DNA from: Streptomyces endophytica | Lineage (GTDB): Bacteria > Actinomycetota > Actinomycetes > Streptomycetales > Streptomycetaceae | Assembly (NCBI RefSeq): GCF_026153355.1 | Contig: NZ_CP110636.1 | Coordinates: 2,728,001 to 2,792,000, forward strand | Length of the DNA stretch: 64,000 nt | Reading direction: 5' to 3' | Part shown: positions 17,431-24,561 of the stretch, piece after piece | How the letters are laid out: each line of letters starts with the position of its first letter | Position numbering within the stretch: position 1 is the first letter of the stretch | Program-made: the position numbers and the translations under genes | Notes under the pieces: model-generated | What the model was told of the DNA's origin: nothing | What the model saw: the letters and a program-made list of their open reading frames with translations, nothing else | Database searches by the model: none

Positions 17431-17699
17431 CTAGAAGGGAGGTTCGTTGCAGAGGCAGTCGGGGGTGCAGCGGTGCCGCCGGGAAAGGCGGGGCAGGGGC
17501 ATCAGGAGCCAGCGGCGCTCGTGGTTCCAGCAGATGCACGGCTCCCAGCGGGAACCGTCGTACTCGCCGGTCTTTGGGTGGCCGTATTCGTGCTCGATGC
17601 CGCCGTCGCCCTCGCAGTATTGGCAGTCGGGGTGGGGGTGTCGGTGAGGATGAGGGCCGGTCGGGGCCAGGTGGCGCGCTGGATGCGCAGTCGGAGCAT
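17431..17699 (-). CDS. Small Cys-cluster AICE protein, frameshifted
   Basis: ATG 17699 gives MLRLRIQRATWPRPALILTD. The rest is in another frame: HPDCQYCEGDGGIEHEYG, WEPCICWNHERRWLLMPLPR and CTPDCLCNEPPF. Adding one base in the C runs at about 17630-17638 joins them to a 90-residue protein. The Cys pairs (C-x2-C, C-x-C, C-x3-C-x-C) suggest one or two zinc sites. This protein type, with CWN..RRW and ending EPPF, is frequent in Streptomyces AICEs near the replication genes; role unknown. Confidence 0.78.
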
Positions 17700-17708
17700 G
17701 CGGTTGTC

Positions 17709-17897
17709 CTAGTGGCCGGAGATGGCGTGCGCGATGGCGGTGGTCAGGTCGTTGATGGTCTGGCGAGCGCCGGTGTTGGCGAGGTAGAAGCCGAAGAGGA
17801 CGGCGACGATGGCGGCGCCGGTGCCGAGGGACTTGTAGCGGAGCAGCAGGGCGAGCAGGACGCCGAGGATGACGACGACGGAGAGGGTTATTGCCAC
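17709..17897 (-). CDS. Small membrane protein, spread-type
   Basis: GTG 17897 is preceded by AAGGAG with good spacing. 62 residues: a hydrophobic helix AITLSVVVILGVLLALLLR, a short loop, and a second one GAAIVAVLFGFYLANTG, then an amphipathic tail. Two-pass membrane proteins of this size in the tra-spd cluster of AICEs are thought to help plasmid spread in the mycelium. It overlaps the gene upstream by 10 bp. Confidence 0.7.
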   Translation of the reverse strand: MAITLSVVVILGVLLALLLRYKSLGTGAAIVAVLFGFYLANTGARQTINDLTTAIAHAISGH

Positions 17898-18172
17898 GGC
17901 AGGGGCTCCTTGCGGGTGGTGGGGTGGGCGCGGGTGCCGTCGGTGTGGAGGCGGCGGGCGTGGTTGTGCAGGCGGCGGCCGATGCGCAGGCGCTTGCCGT
18001 GGGTGCGGCAGCGGCGGCACGGTTTGCCGCGCTTGAGCGCACCGGTGCGGGTGCGGCGCAGGCGGTAGCCGACACCGCGGCATGCGCGGCAGGTGCCGAA
18101 CGGCTGGATGGCGCACAACGCTGCGTAACCACCGATGGCGAGGAGCAGCAGCGCGGAGCTAGCGGTGAGCAT
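17888..18172 (-). CDS. Spd-like membrane protein with Cys motifs
   Basis: 94 residues. One N-terminal membrane helix (SALLLLAIGGYAALCAI), then C-x2-C (GTCRACRGVGY) and C-x2-C (GKPCRRCRTHGKRL) within a very basic, DnaJ-zinc-finger-like region, and a His/Arg-rich end. The cytoplasmic part may bind nucleic acid. Overlaps the next gene's start. Belongs to the spread gene run after tra. Confidence 0.75.
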   Translation of the reverse strand: MLTASSALLLLAIGGYAALCAIQPFGTCRACRGVGYRLRRTRTGALKRGKPCRRCRTHGKRLRIGRRLHNHARRLHTDGTRAHPTTRKEPLPWQ

Positions 18173-18273
18173 GAGGGGGCAACTCCCATTCCTGGGCGGT
18201 TTCGGGGGTTGGGCCTGGTCAGGCGCTAGACGCTAGGTGCCTGGTCGCAGGCCCTTTGGGGTGCTAGCGGGGG

Positions 18274-18309
18274 TGCTAGACCTAGCAGCGCGGGCTGCTA
18301 GGTCTAGCA
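18274..18309. terminator. Perfect 15-bp palindrome rich in CTAG
   Basis: TGCTAGACCTAGCAG at 18274-18288, 6-nt loop CGCGGG, then its exact complement at 18295-18309. It lies 12 bp after the stop of the translocase gene on its strand. Two further CTAG sites at 18225-18240 and one near 18265 precede it. CTAG is a rare tetramer in Streptomyces, so the cluster is notable. A terminator between tra and spd genes, or a protein-binding site such as a transfer locus, are both possible. Confidence 0.6.
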
Positions 18310-18320
18310 GCGCTGCTGGG

Positions 18321-20402
18321 TCAGGCAGCGGCCCGATCGGCGTCACGCCGGGTAATCGCGGCGGTGATGTCCGCGCGTTCGACGCCCCGGCGGTTCTTGC
18401 CCTCGCCGTCGTCGGTCTGGCCCCAGACCTGCCCGGCCTTGATGCCCCAGGGCTTCAGGGCGGCGGTGACGTTCTCACCCTTCCACCCCTCGTACGTCTC
18501 CGGCCGCAGCTCGATCAGGCGGGCGGCGATCCGCTCGCACCACACGGCCTTCTCGGTGGCCGGCATCACGGCCAGCACATCGGTCAGGATGTCCGCGCTG
18601 GTGCTCTTCTCCGGCCCGTTGCCGATGGCGTGGCCGGTGACGTTGCCGTACTCCTCGCGCATCTTCCTCGCCCGTGCCACCACGGTTTCGGCAGCGACGG
18701 CGTCCACGAACGCGGATGCCACGATGCGCGGGTCGTCGCCCTCACCGGCCATCCAGCAGATGCCGCGGTCGGAGCGGGAGAACATGGTGGCCCGGTATCC
18801 GGCCTTGTACATGGACGTGCCCAGGACCATGTCGTTGGCGGGCTGGCCCATCACCTTCAGGCAGAACCGCAGAACGGCGTTGGCGGAGATCCCGGTGGGC
18901 AGGGACTTGGCGTCGGGGCGCTGGGTGCCGAACATGCCGACGATGCCCAGCGCGGGGCCGCGTTTGACCAGGTCGGTGCAGATGTCCTCGATCTCGGCGC
19001 CGTACTTCTCGTGCTCGAAGGGGACTTGGCACTCATCGAACCCGACCACGATCGGGTGCAGGCCCAGTTTCTTGTCACCGGCCAGCTCCGGGGTCACCTT
19101 CGACTCCGGGCACCGCGAGCGCGGCAGGGACTTAATCACCTTTGCCCTCCGGCGCAGTTCGTCCTTCAGCTCCCTCAGGGCCTGGACGACGTATTCGATG
19201 TCCTCGCTCTCTTCCCCGGCCCGGTAGCGGTGGCACACCGGCTCCAGGGCGCCGAAGTCGCCGGTGCCCTTGAAGTCGAACGCGTGGATCTCGGCACGCG
19301 GGTCGAGGGCCGCGATGAGCAGGAGCAGCCGCATCAGGAACGTCTTGCCCATGCGGGGGATGGAGCCGACGACGACCGAGGCGAACATCAGCGTGACGAC
19401 CACGTCGCGCATGCGCTGGTCGTTGCCGAACACCACCGGTTTGAACAGGTCCACCTGCCCGGACTTCAGCAGCGGCCAGGCCGGTTTGGTGGTCTCGTTC
19501 ATCGGCTTGTCCCCCACCCACAGGATCAGCCGGCCCTCATGCTCGGTGGGGTCGGGGGAAGGCCACACGCAGCCGACCTTGCGGCGCAGGCCCGAGGCGA
19601 GGGGCTTGCGGGCCTCCATGATGTCCTCCGGCGTGACGCCGTAAGGAAGGTCAAGGTCGGCGCGGTAGCCGGGCCCGTCGCGGACGATTTCGCTGGTGAA
19701 GCGCATGCCGTTCATCTCGCCGCCCTTCTTGATGGCGGCGGTAATCCTCGCGTTGCCGATGCTCTCCAGCCCCCGCAGCACGATCGTGCCGGTGAGCTTC
19801 TGTACCTCGGTCTTGAGGACCGCGGGGCCGACGACGGGTGCGTCGGGCTGCTGGCCGGCCAGGCCCAGCAGCAGCACCCCGCCCGCCCCGAACGCATACA
19901 GCAGGGCGGGTGCCATGACGTAGAGCCACAGGGCGAATCCGATGCCGAAGACCAGGGCGACGAGGGTGACCAGGCCCCGCAGGCCAACGCGTCCGGCCCG
20001 CAGCCGGGCCAGACGCATGTACGCCTCCACGTCCTGTTGCTGCACCGCGTACGCGCGCAGCGGGGCCGCTTCGCGGTCCCAGATCCACCGGTTGGTGGAG
20101 GCGATGAAGCGGCACGTGCCGCGCGGCGCCATCCCTGTTAGACGCGCGGCGTACAGCGGCACGCGGGCCCCGTGGAAGAGGGCGGCGTAGCCGAGGTTGG
20201 CGCCGGCGTGCTGGGCGGTGGCCAGGAAGTCACGGCGGTTGGTCAACCAGCCGGCCACGATCGGCTTGCGCTTCTCGTTGACCACGCCGGGCTTGGGCAG
20301 GTTGGGGTTGTCGACTGCCGGCGGGGCCGCCGGGGTCTCGTCATCGTCGGGGGTGTCCGGTACGGCGCGCAGGTGCGCCGCGGGGGTGACGGTGTCCGTC
20401 AT
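18321..20402 (-). CDS. tra: FtsK/SpoIIIE-like conjugal DNA translocase (TraB/TraSA type)
   Basis: 693 residues. Two membrane helices at about 143-182 (GLVTLVALVFGIGFALWLYV and LLYAFGAGGVLLLGLAG), Walker A GSIPRMGKT at 346-354, ALDPRAEIHAFDFKGTGD after it, Walker B PIVVGFDECQ near 460, and RGPALGIVGMFGTQRPDA. The C-terminus (GWKGENVTAALKPWGIKAGQ) fits the winged helix that in TraB reads the clt sequence. It moves double-stranded DNA between mycelial cells, the hallmark of AICE transfer. Confidence 0.93.
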   Translation of the reverse strand: MTDTVTPAAHLRAVPDTPDDDETPAAPPAVDNPNLPKPGVVNEKRKPIVAGWLTNRRDFLATAQHAGANLGYAALFHGARVPLYAARLTGMAPRGTCRFIASTNRWIWDREAAPLRAYAVQQQDVEAYMRLARLRAGRVGLRGLVTLVALVFGIGFALWLYVMAPALLYAFGAGGVLLLGLAGQQPDAPVVGPAVLKTEVQKLTGTIVLRGLESIGNARITAAIKKGGEMNGMRFTSEIVRDGPGYRADLDLPYGVTPEDIMEARKPLASGLRRKVGCVWPSPDPTEHEGRLILWVGDKPMNETTKPAWPLLKSGQVDLFKPVVFGNDQRMRDVVVTLMFASVVVGSIPRMGKTFLMRLLLLIAALDPRAEIHAFDFKGTGDFGALEPVCHRYRAGEESEDIEYVVQALRELKDELRRRAKVIKSLPRSRCPESKVTPELAGDKKLGLHPIVVGFDECQVPFEHEKYGAEIEDICTDLVKRGPALGIVGMFGTQRPDAKSLPTGISANAVLRFCLKVMGQPANDMVLGTSMYKAGYRATMFSRSDRGICWMAGEGDDPRIVASAFVDAVAAETVVARARKMREEYGNVTGHAIGNGPEKSTSADILTDVLAVMPATEKAVWCERIAARLIELRPETYEGWKGENVTAALKPWGIKAGQVWGQTDDGEGKNRRGVERADITAAITRRDADRAAA

Positions 20403-20495
20403 GCTGGGAGTCCTGTCTGCACAGAGGTGTGTGTGGATGGGGAAGGCCCGGGGCGGTCGGTTCGCCTGGCAGCCATCGGCCGCCCCGGGGCGCAG

Positions 20496-20669
20496 TCACT
20501 TGCCGGTCTTGGCGCCGCGCTTCGCGGCGCCGTCCAGAACCCGGTCGACCTTGCGCTGAAGGTCGGAGAGGTCAACGTCCTCACCCGCCAGGGAGCGCTT
20601 GCACATGCGGGCGGTGAAGTAGGCGACCTTGGCCTTCTCGGCGGCGGTCAGCGGCGGTTCCTGGGCCAT
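20496..20669 (-). CDS. Small basic AICE protein, 57 residues
   Basis: ATG 20669 with GGAG upstream. Helical, Lys/Arg-rich: TAAEKAKVAYFTARMCKRSL, then DVDLSDLQRKVDRVLDGAAKRG. No domain recognised. It lies just upstream of tra on the same strand and may be part of the transfer operon. Confidence 0.65.
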   Translation of the reverse strand: MAQEPPLTAAEKAKVAYFTARMCKRSLAGEDVDLSDLQRKVDRVLDGAAKRGAKTGK

Positions 20670-20749
20670 GACGCTCCGATCTGGAGCTGGGCTGTCCAGC
20701 TCCCCTTGCCACCCCACCGACCAGCCGGGCGGGGTGGCGCGGGCAGCCG

Positions 20750-21139
20750 TCAGCCGTGCTTGCGGCGGGCCTTGGCGACGTTCGCGGCGGCCGCCTTGCC
20801 GTCGGGGCCTCCGACGGACTTCACGACGGTGCCAACACCCCAGGCTCCGGCGACCAGGACCAGGGCGAGGAAGGCGAGCGGCACCGCCAGGGAGGTCATG
20901 GCGGTGATGAGCATCGGCCCGAGGAAGACCCCGGCCGCCACCGCTCCGCCCCCGGCGCCGGCCCCCAGGGCCAGACGCTGCACGGTGCGGTCGGGTGCGG
21001 CCTGGTGGATGTGCTGAACCACGATCGGTTGCTGGTCGTAGACCGTCGGGGTGGGCAGCGGTTCGGGCCGGTAGACCGGCGGATGCGACTCCCTGGGAAC
21101 GGGAAGGGGGTTGTCGAACTGGTAGCGGCGCGGCGTCAC
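20750..21139 (-). CDS. AICE membrane protein
   Basis: 129 residues. Pro-rich N-terminal half (PLPVPRESHPPVYRPEPLPT), a Gly/Ala hydrophobic helix (ALGAGAGGGAVAAGVFLGPM), a second helix (VPLAFLALVLVAGAWGVGTV) and a basic tail KARRKHG. It fits the two-helix membrane proteins encoded before tra in AICEs. Function unknown, possibly in transfer or spread. Confidence 0.72.
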   Translation of the reverse strand: MTPRRYQFDNPLPVPRESHPPVYRPEPLPTPTVYDQQPIVVQHIHQAAPDRTVQRLALGAGAGGGAVAAGVFLGPMLITAMTSLAVPLAFLALVLVAGAWGVGTVVKSVGGPDGKAAAANVAKARRKHG

Positions 21140-21160
21140 GGCCCGCCTCCTTTCAGCAAG

Positions 21161-21403
21161 TCAGACCGTGGAGGGGCGGGGCATGGCGCGGCACTTCTCG
21201 GCGTGCTGCTGGGCACCGCGGTGGATGACCTTCTTCAGGTAGCCGCTGGCCTGGTCGCCGCATCCCCGGCAGGTGTAGGCGTACACCCAGTCCCGTTCGG
21301 TGACGTCGACGGTGAGGGTGGGGTCGCGCAGGATCTCCGCGGCCAGGGTCAGATAGCGGGCGGTGGTGCCTTCAGCCCAGGTGGTCTGGGTGCTGGTGCT
21401 CAT
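21161..21403 (-). CDS. Small zinc-finger-like AICE protein
   Basis: ATG 21403 with AAGGAG seven bases upstream. 80 residues with YTCRGCGDQASGYLK (C-x2-C) followed by VIHRGAQQHAEKC (H..H..C), a possible single zinc site. Similar proteins occur in Streptomyces AICEs between the DUF2637 gene and tra. No function assigned. Confidence 0.7.
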   Translation of the reverse strand: MSTSTQTTWAEGTTARYLTLAAEILRDPTLTVDVTERDWVYAYTCRGCGDQASGYLKKVIHRGAQQHAEKCRAMPRPSTV

Positions 21404-21428
21404 GACTGTGCTCCTTGGGAGTCGGGTG

Positions 21429-21773
21429 TCAGGCGGCGCGCTGTTCGTCGTCGGGGTAGGCGCAGGGGACGCACATGCCGAGGGAGCGCGGGATGCAGTA
21501 CCCGGCATCGCGATGGCAGTGGGGGCAGGTGCGGCGGGCGAGGTTCGCCCGTTCCAGGGCCGCCCACCGGCCCGGCGTCATGGGCCGGACCGGGCGAGCG
21601 GCGTCGATGCGGTACAGGTAGGCCACCAGCGGCCCGCGGCGGCGGCGGCGGCGCCGCTCAAGCTGTGCGACCACCGGTTGACCGGCGGGCCGCAGGCCGA
21701 GGGCGCGCAGCTGGCGGCGGGTGGCAAGCCCGTCGGGTGCCAGGCGCCACGGGTAGGTGGGAATGCCTCCCAT
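21429..21773 (-). CDS. AICE protein with RRQL motif and zinc-ribbon end
   Basis: 114 residues. Its ATG overlaps the stop of the DUF2637 gene (TAATG). The N-terminus LATRRQLRALGLRPAGQPVV is followed by a poly-Arg stretch, then AYLYRIDAARPVRPMTPGRW, and the end has CPHCHRDAGYCIPRSLGMCVPC, two Cys pairs. I know this RRQL type from many Streptomyces integrative elements. Likely nucleic-acid binding; role unknown. Confidence 0.78.
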   Translation of the reverse strand: MGGIPTYPWRLAPDGLATRRQLRALGLRPAGQPVVAQLERRRRRRRGPLVAYLYRIDAARPVRPMTPGRWAALERANLARRTCPHCHRDAGYCIPRSLGMCVPCAYPDDEQRAA

Positions 21774-22783
21774 TACGGGGCGGCGATGGCCAGCTCAGCG
21801 CGCCGGGCGTCGCCAGGCTGGCGGTGCTCGGCATACCGGGCGGAGACCCAGCCGACGGACCAGCCGCACAGGTCGGATGCGGCCCGCACCGGAAGCCCGG
21901 CAGCGAAGGCGGCGGCGACTAGGGTGCGCGCTTCGTCCTCGGGCAGCTTCTCCTCGGCCGGAGGACGGGCTAGGAGGGCGGAGCGTTCACGCTCGGCTCG
22001 CTCTTCACGCTCACGCTGTTCACGCTCACGAGCCTGAGCACGCTCGCGGCGTTCACGCTCGGCCTGTTCGGCGGCCTGGCGTTCACGCTGTTCACGCTCG
22101 CGCTGTTGCTGTTCACGCTCGCGTTCACGGCGTTCACGAGCCTCCCGCTCCTCCCGCTGCTGGGCGGCGGCCTGCTCGCGTTCCTCGCGTCGCTGGCGCT
22201 CTTCCCGCTCGGCTTGTTCACGGGCGATCTGGGCTTCATGCTCGCGCTGTTCACGGGCCAGGGCGGCGGCCTGCTCCCGCTCCTCCTGCCGGTCCCGGCG
22301 GGCAGCCTCCTCCCGCTCCCGGGCCGCCTTTTCGCGGCGCTCGCGCTCGGCCCGCTGCTTGTCCTCCAGGGCGTTGACCGCGCGGGTGATGGCGCGGCGG
22401 TAGGCCAGTCCGGTCTCTGCCGTGACGATCAGCAGCAGCGGCGCGACCGCGTGCACGGCCACGCCCACCAGGTCTTTCTTCAGCGCGGAGTCGGCGATGT
22501 TCAGGGCCAGGGTCATGGCTCCGGTCATCCACCGAAGAGCGATGGGCCACCGGCCGCCGTGCCCGCCCAGGCGGGCCAGGACCGAGTCCAGCCGGACCAC
22601 GATGACCACGGCCGCGTCAACCACCAGCGGCAGGATCGGCGCTGTCCACACCCACCCGCCCGGGGTGTGGGAGGCCATGAGCGGGGTGACGGTCAGGATG
22701 GAGTAGAGCATCGCGCCGGCCACGATCAGCCACGTGCCGACCGCCAACGCGCGCTCGGCTGAACGCACTTGAACACCGTTCAC
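21773..22783 (-). CDS. DUF2637 membrane protein with long coiled coil
   Basis: 336 residues from GTG 22783, whose GTG overlaps the TGA of the gene upstream. The first 130 residues contain about four membrane helices (ALAVGTWLIVAGAMLYSILT, PILPLVVDAAVVIVVRL, WMTGAMTLALNIADSAL), as in DUF2637 proteins of AICEs. Residues about 140-280 are an almost uninterrupted Arg/Glu/Gln coiled coil, encoded by a tandem-like run of GTTCACGCTC on the plus strand at 21985-22140. The C-terminal helix-turn-helix-like part ends PVRAASDLCGWSVGWVSARY. Possibly anchors DNA or Tra to the membrane. Confidence 0.82.
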   Translation of the reverse strand: MNGVQVRSAERALAVGTWLIVAGAMLYSILTVTPLMASHTPGGWVWTAPILPLVVDAAVVIVVRLDSVLARLGGHGGRWPIALRWMTGAMTLALNIADSALKKDLVGVAVHAVAPLLLIVTAETGLAYRRAITRAVNALEDKQRAERERREKAAREREEAARRDRQEEREQAAALAREQREHEAQIAREQAEREERQRREEREQAAAQQREEREARERREREREQQQREREQRERQAAEQAERERRERAQAREREQREREERAERERSALLARPPAEEKLPEDEARTLVAAAFAAGLPVRAASDLCGWSVGWVSARYAEHRQPGDARRAELAIAAP

Positions 22784-23277
22784 CGCGCACCCCCCGGCGG
22801 CTCGACCGCGGGGGCGGTGACGCTGCGGAAGTGGTCGCCGGTGGCGTCGTAGATGAACGGCACACACCGCCACGCAACCTCGGCCGCCGGGCGTTCACCG
22901 ACCGGCCGCCAGCCGTCCAGCGAGACACCGAGGGTGGCCGCAAAGGCGTAGGCGGCCGCGCGGTCGGGGTGGAGACTGTGAGGCTCGCCGTAGTGGAGCA
23001 GCAGCATCACCGAGGCGTCAGCCGCCGGTCCGGACCGGGCCTGGGCCAGTTCGGCCGCCGTGTCCTCCAGTGCGATCTGGAGCAACTGCGCGTCCTGCAC
23101 GGCGGTCTCGGCCTCCTTCTCGGCGGCCTCGGCGCGGGCGGTGAGCGCGAACACTTCCCGGATGTGGGAGCCGTAGGCGGCATCCGCTCGCCCTTGAACC
23201 TCCCGGGCCTGAGCGCGGGCGGCATCTGCTTCGGCGACCAGTCGGGCGAGACGGATTCGGGTGACGAAGCGGATCAC
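22780..23277 (-). CDS. Hypothetical AICE protein, coiled coil
   Basis: 165 residues. GTG 23277 overlaps the TGA of the gene upstream. The N-terminal half is a long Ala/Glu/Arg helix (LARLVAEADAARAQAREVQG; TARAEAAEKEAETAVQDAQL), the C-terminal half is compact (HYGEPHSLHPDRAAAYAFAA, WRCVPFIYDATGDHF). No known domain. Translationally coupled on both sides inside the spread-type operon. Confidence 0.68.
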   Translation of the reverse strand: MIRFVTRIRLARLVAEADAARAQAREVQGRADAAYGSHIREVFALTARAEAAEKEAETAVQDAQLLQIALEDTAAELAQARSGPAADASVMLLLHYGEPHSLHPDRAAAYAFAATLGVSLDGWRPVGERPAAEVAWRCVPFIYDATGDHFRSVTAPAVEPPGGAR

Positions 23278-23465
23278 GACTGCCTCCCGTCCCGAGCGAA
23301 CAGCAGCCATCCGGCACCCTTCAGGAGCAGCCCGACCCCTGCCAGCACGCGCCACGACGCGTTGCCGGTGACGGCATGCGCGAGGGTGCCCACCAGGAAG
23401 ACGGCGATCCCGACGAACACCAGGACCAATCCGCGCCGCGGGTGGGGAGTGAAGAAGGCGTTCAT
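23274..23465 (-). CDS. Two-helix membrane protein, 63 residues
   Basis: ATG 23465 overlaps the stop of the preceding gene (ATGA). Sequence shows a positively charged start HPRRG, helix LVLVFVGIAVFLVGTLAHAV and helix VLAGVGLLLKGAGWLLFAR. A small membrane protein of the AICE spread cluster. No function assigned. Confidence 0.7.
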   Translation of the reverse strand: MNAFFTPHPRRGLVLVFVGIAVFLVGTLAHAVTGNASWRVLAGVGLLLKGAGWLLFARDGRQS

Positions 23466-23698
23466 GCCGCGCCTCCCGCCTGGGCCTTGTTCGCCAGCGC
23501 GGCCCGCTCGGCCAGCACCCGGGCCTGGGCCCGGCGCAGGCGCCGGGCGTCCAGCTCCGAGGGCACCCGGTCCATCAGGGCAATGCGAACGTCCAGCAGC
23601 TCGACTTCCGCCTCGATCAGCGGCGTCTCGGCGACGATGGCGGCCCACTCCGTGGCCGGCTCACGGTCCGGATCAGGGACCAGTGCAATGATGCTCAT
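23462..23698 (-). CDS. Hypothetical AICE protein, 78 residues
   Basis: ATG 23698 with GAGAGG some 12 bases upstream, a rather long spacing. Acidic helical protein (ATEWAAIVAETPLIEAEVEL; RLRRAQARVLAERAALANK). First of four coupled genes running to 21773. No domain known. Confidence 0.62.
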   Translation of the reverse strand: MSIIALVPDPDREPATEWAAIVAETPLIEAEVELLDVRIALMDRVPSELDARRLRRAQARVLAERAALANKAQAGGAA

Positions 23699-23735
23699 GG
23701 GTCGTTGTGTCCTCTCAGGTGGAACGGCCCTCCAG

Positions 23736-23761
23736 CGGCCCCGGGGTGCCTCCCGGGGCCG
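23736..23761. other. Intergenic hairpin
   Basis: CGGCCCCGGG, 6-nt loop, CCCGGGGCCG: perfect 10-bp stem between the first tRNA-like element and the gene at 23698. It could end or process the transcript coming from the right. Confidence 0.45.
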
Positions 23762-23816
23762 CGCGCCGTTCGGATGAGGCCGCACAGGGTGTGTGCGGCG
23801 GGCCGCGTGGCGGCCG

Positions 23817-23871
23817 GTGCCCCGGGCCGGATTCGATCCGGCGCCCTTCACGGCTGGATGCCGGGGCGGTG
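23817..23871 (-). ncRNA. tRNA-like acceptor/T-arm element, copy A
   Basis: On the minus strand: 7-nt GCCCCGG, an 18-nt stretch, GCCGG, 7-nt loop ATCGAAT, CCGGC, and CCGGGGC pairing with the first 7 nt. This is the 7+5 bp acceptor and T-stem layout of a tRNA with a loop matching the T-loop consensus at six of seven positions. The D and anticodon arms are missing. It begins 5 bp after the stop of the 66-residue gene. Copy B is identical in 54 of 55 positions. Confidence 0.6.
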
Positions 23872-23875
23872 CGCG

Positions 23876-24076
23876 TCAGAAGGAGTGCGAGATGGTGCCG
23901 TGGTGGTCGCCCTTGATGACCGTCATCCCGTCGCCGGAGAAGGTCCGGCTTCCGGTGTCCTCGCTGCGGGTGTCGCCGTCGTGGATGTCGCCGTTGAGGG
24001 CGACCGGGCCGGACGTGTCGGAGATGACCGTTCCGATGTCGCCGTGGTGGTCGCCGTTGATGATGATGCGGGCCAT
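23876..24076 (-). CDS. Small repetitive Gly-Asp-His protein
   Basis: ATG 24076 with AAAGGAG five bases upstream, a very strong ribosome site. 66 residues with three related turns: IINGDHHGDIG, LNGDIHDGDT and VIKGDHHGTIS. The regular spacing suggests a small beta-structure, perhaps metal-binding through His and Asp. It is flanked on both sides by the tRNA-like elements. No function known. Confidence 0.72.
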   Translation of the reverse strand: MARIIINGDHHGDIGTVISDTSGPVALNGDIHDGDTRSEDTGSRTFSGDGMTVIKGDHHGTISHSF

Positions 24077-24114
24077 GTCTGCTCCTTTGATGAGAGCGGC
24101 CGGTGGTGGCCGCA

Positions 24115-24169
24115 GTGCCCCGGGCCGGATTCGATCCGGCGCCCTTCACGGCTGAATGCCGGGGCGGTG
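24115..24169 (-). ncRNA. tRNA-like acceptor/T-arm element, copy B
   Basis: Same fold as copy A, with the single difference (A for G at plus-strand position 24154) in the unpaired 18-nt stretch. It begins 9 bp after the stop of the RapZ-C-like gene. Being repeated, strand-matched to the genes and placed directly after stop codons suggests a role in the RNA: processing, stability or termination. Confidence 0.6.
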
Positions 24170-24177
24170 AGCGGGGG

Positions 24178-24561
24178 TTAGCGCTGGACCACCGGGCGGT
24201 GCATGTCCCGGTGGGTGACCGCGACCCGGAAGCCGTCGGCACGCAGCCTTTCGGCGAGTGCACCGGCGAAGGTGGGGGCGCGGTGGCGTCCACCGGCGCA
24301 GCCGTCGGCCACGGTGACAACTCCGGCGCTGGGCCCGGCCGCGAACGCGGCAACGGCCGTCGCGGTGGCCTCGACCAGGGCCGGGATGCCGGCCGTGTTC
24401 AGCACGGCGTTACGCACCGGCTCATCGGCGGCGGTCATGTACCGCAGTTCCGGGCTGACGTGCGGGTCACGGAAGTGGTGCCGCAAGTCGAGGGTCAGGT
24501 CCGCGACAGGCGGTTCGCCATGCAGATAGCCGAACGACAGGATCTCCACAAGGGCGCTCAT
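24178..24561 (-). CDS. RapZ C-terminal-domain-like protein
   Basis: 127 residues from ATG 24561 (GAGGAG five bases upstream). It has the features of the RapZ C-terminal domain: SFGYLHGEPP near the start, LTLDLRHHFRDP, GVVTVADGCAGGRHRAPTFA. In RapZ this half binds RNA (GlmZ) and sugar phosphate; the N-terminal ATPase half is absent here. Stand-alone copies are known in AICEs. First gene of the leftward operon of the element. Confidence 0.8.
   Translation of the reverse strand: MSALVEILSFGYLHGEPPVADLTLDLRHHFRDPHVSPELRYMTAADEPVRNAVLNTAGIPALVEATATAVAAFAAGPSAGVVTVADGCAGGRHRAPTFAGALAERLRADGFRVAVTHRDMHRPVVQR

Noticed and set aside
23817..23871. Complete tRNA gene
   Set aside because: Only acceptor and T-like arms are present; the 18-nt middle part is too short for D and anticodon arms.
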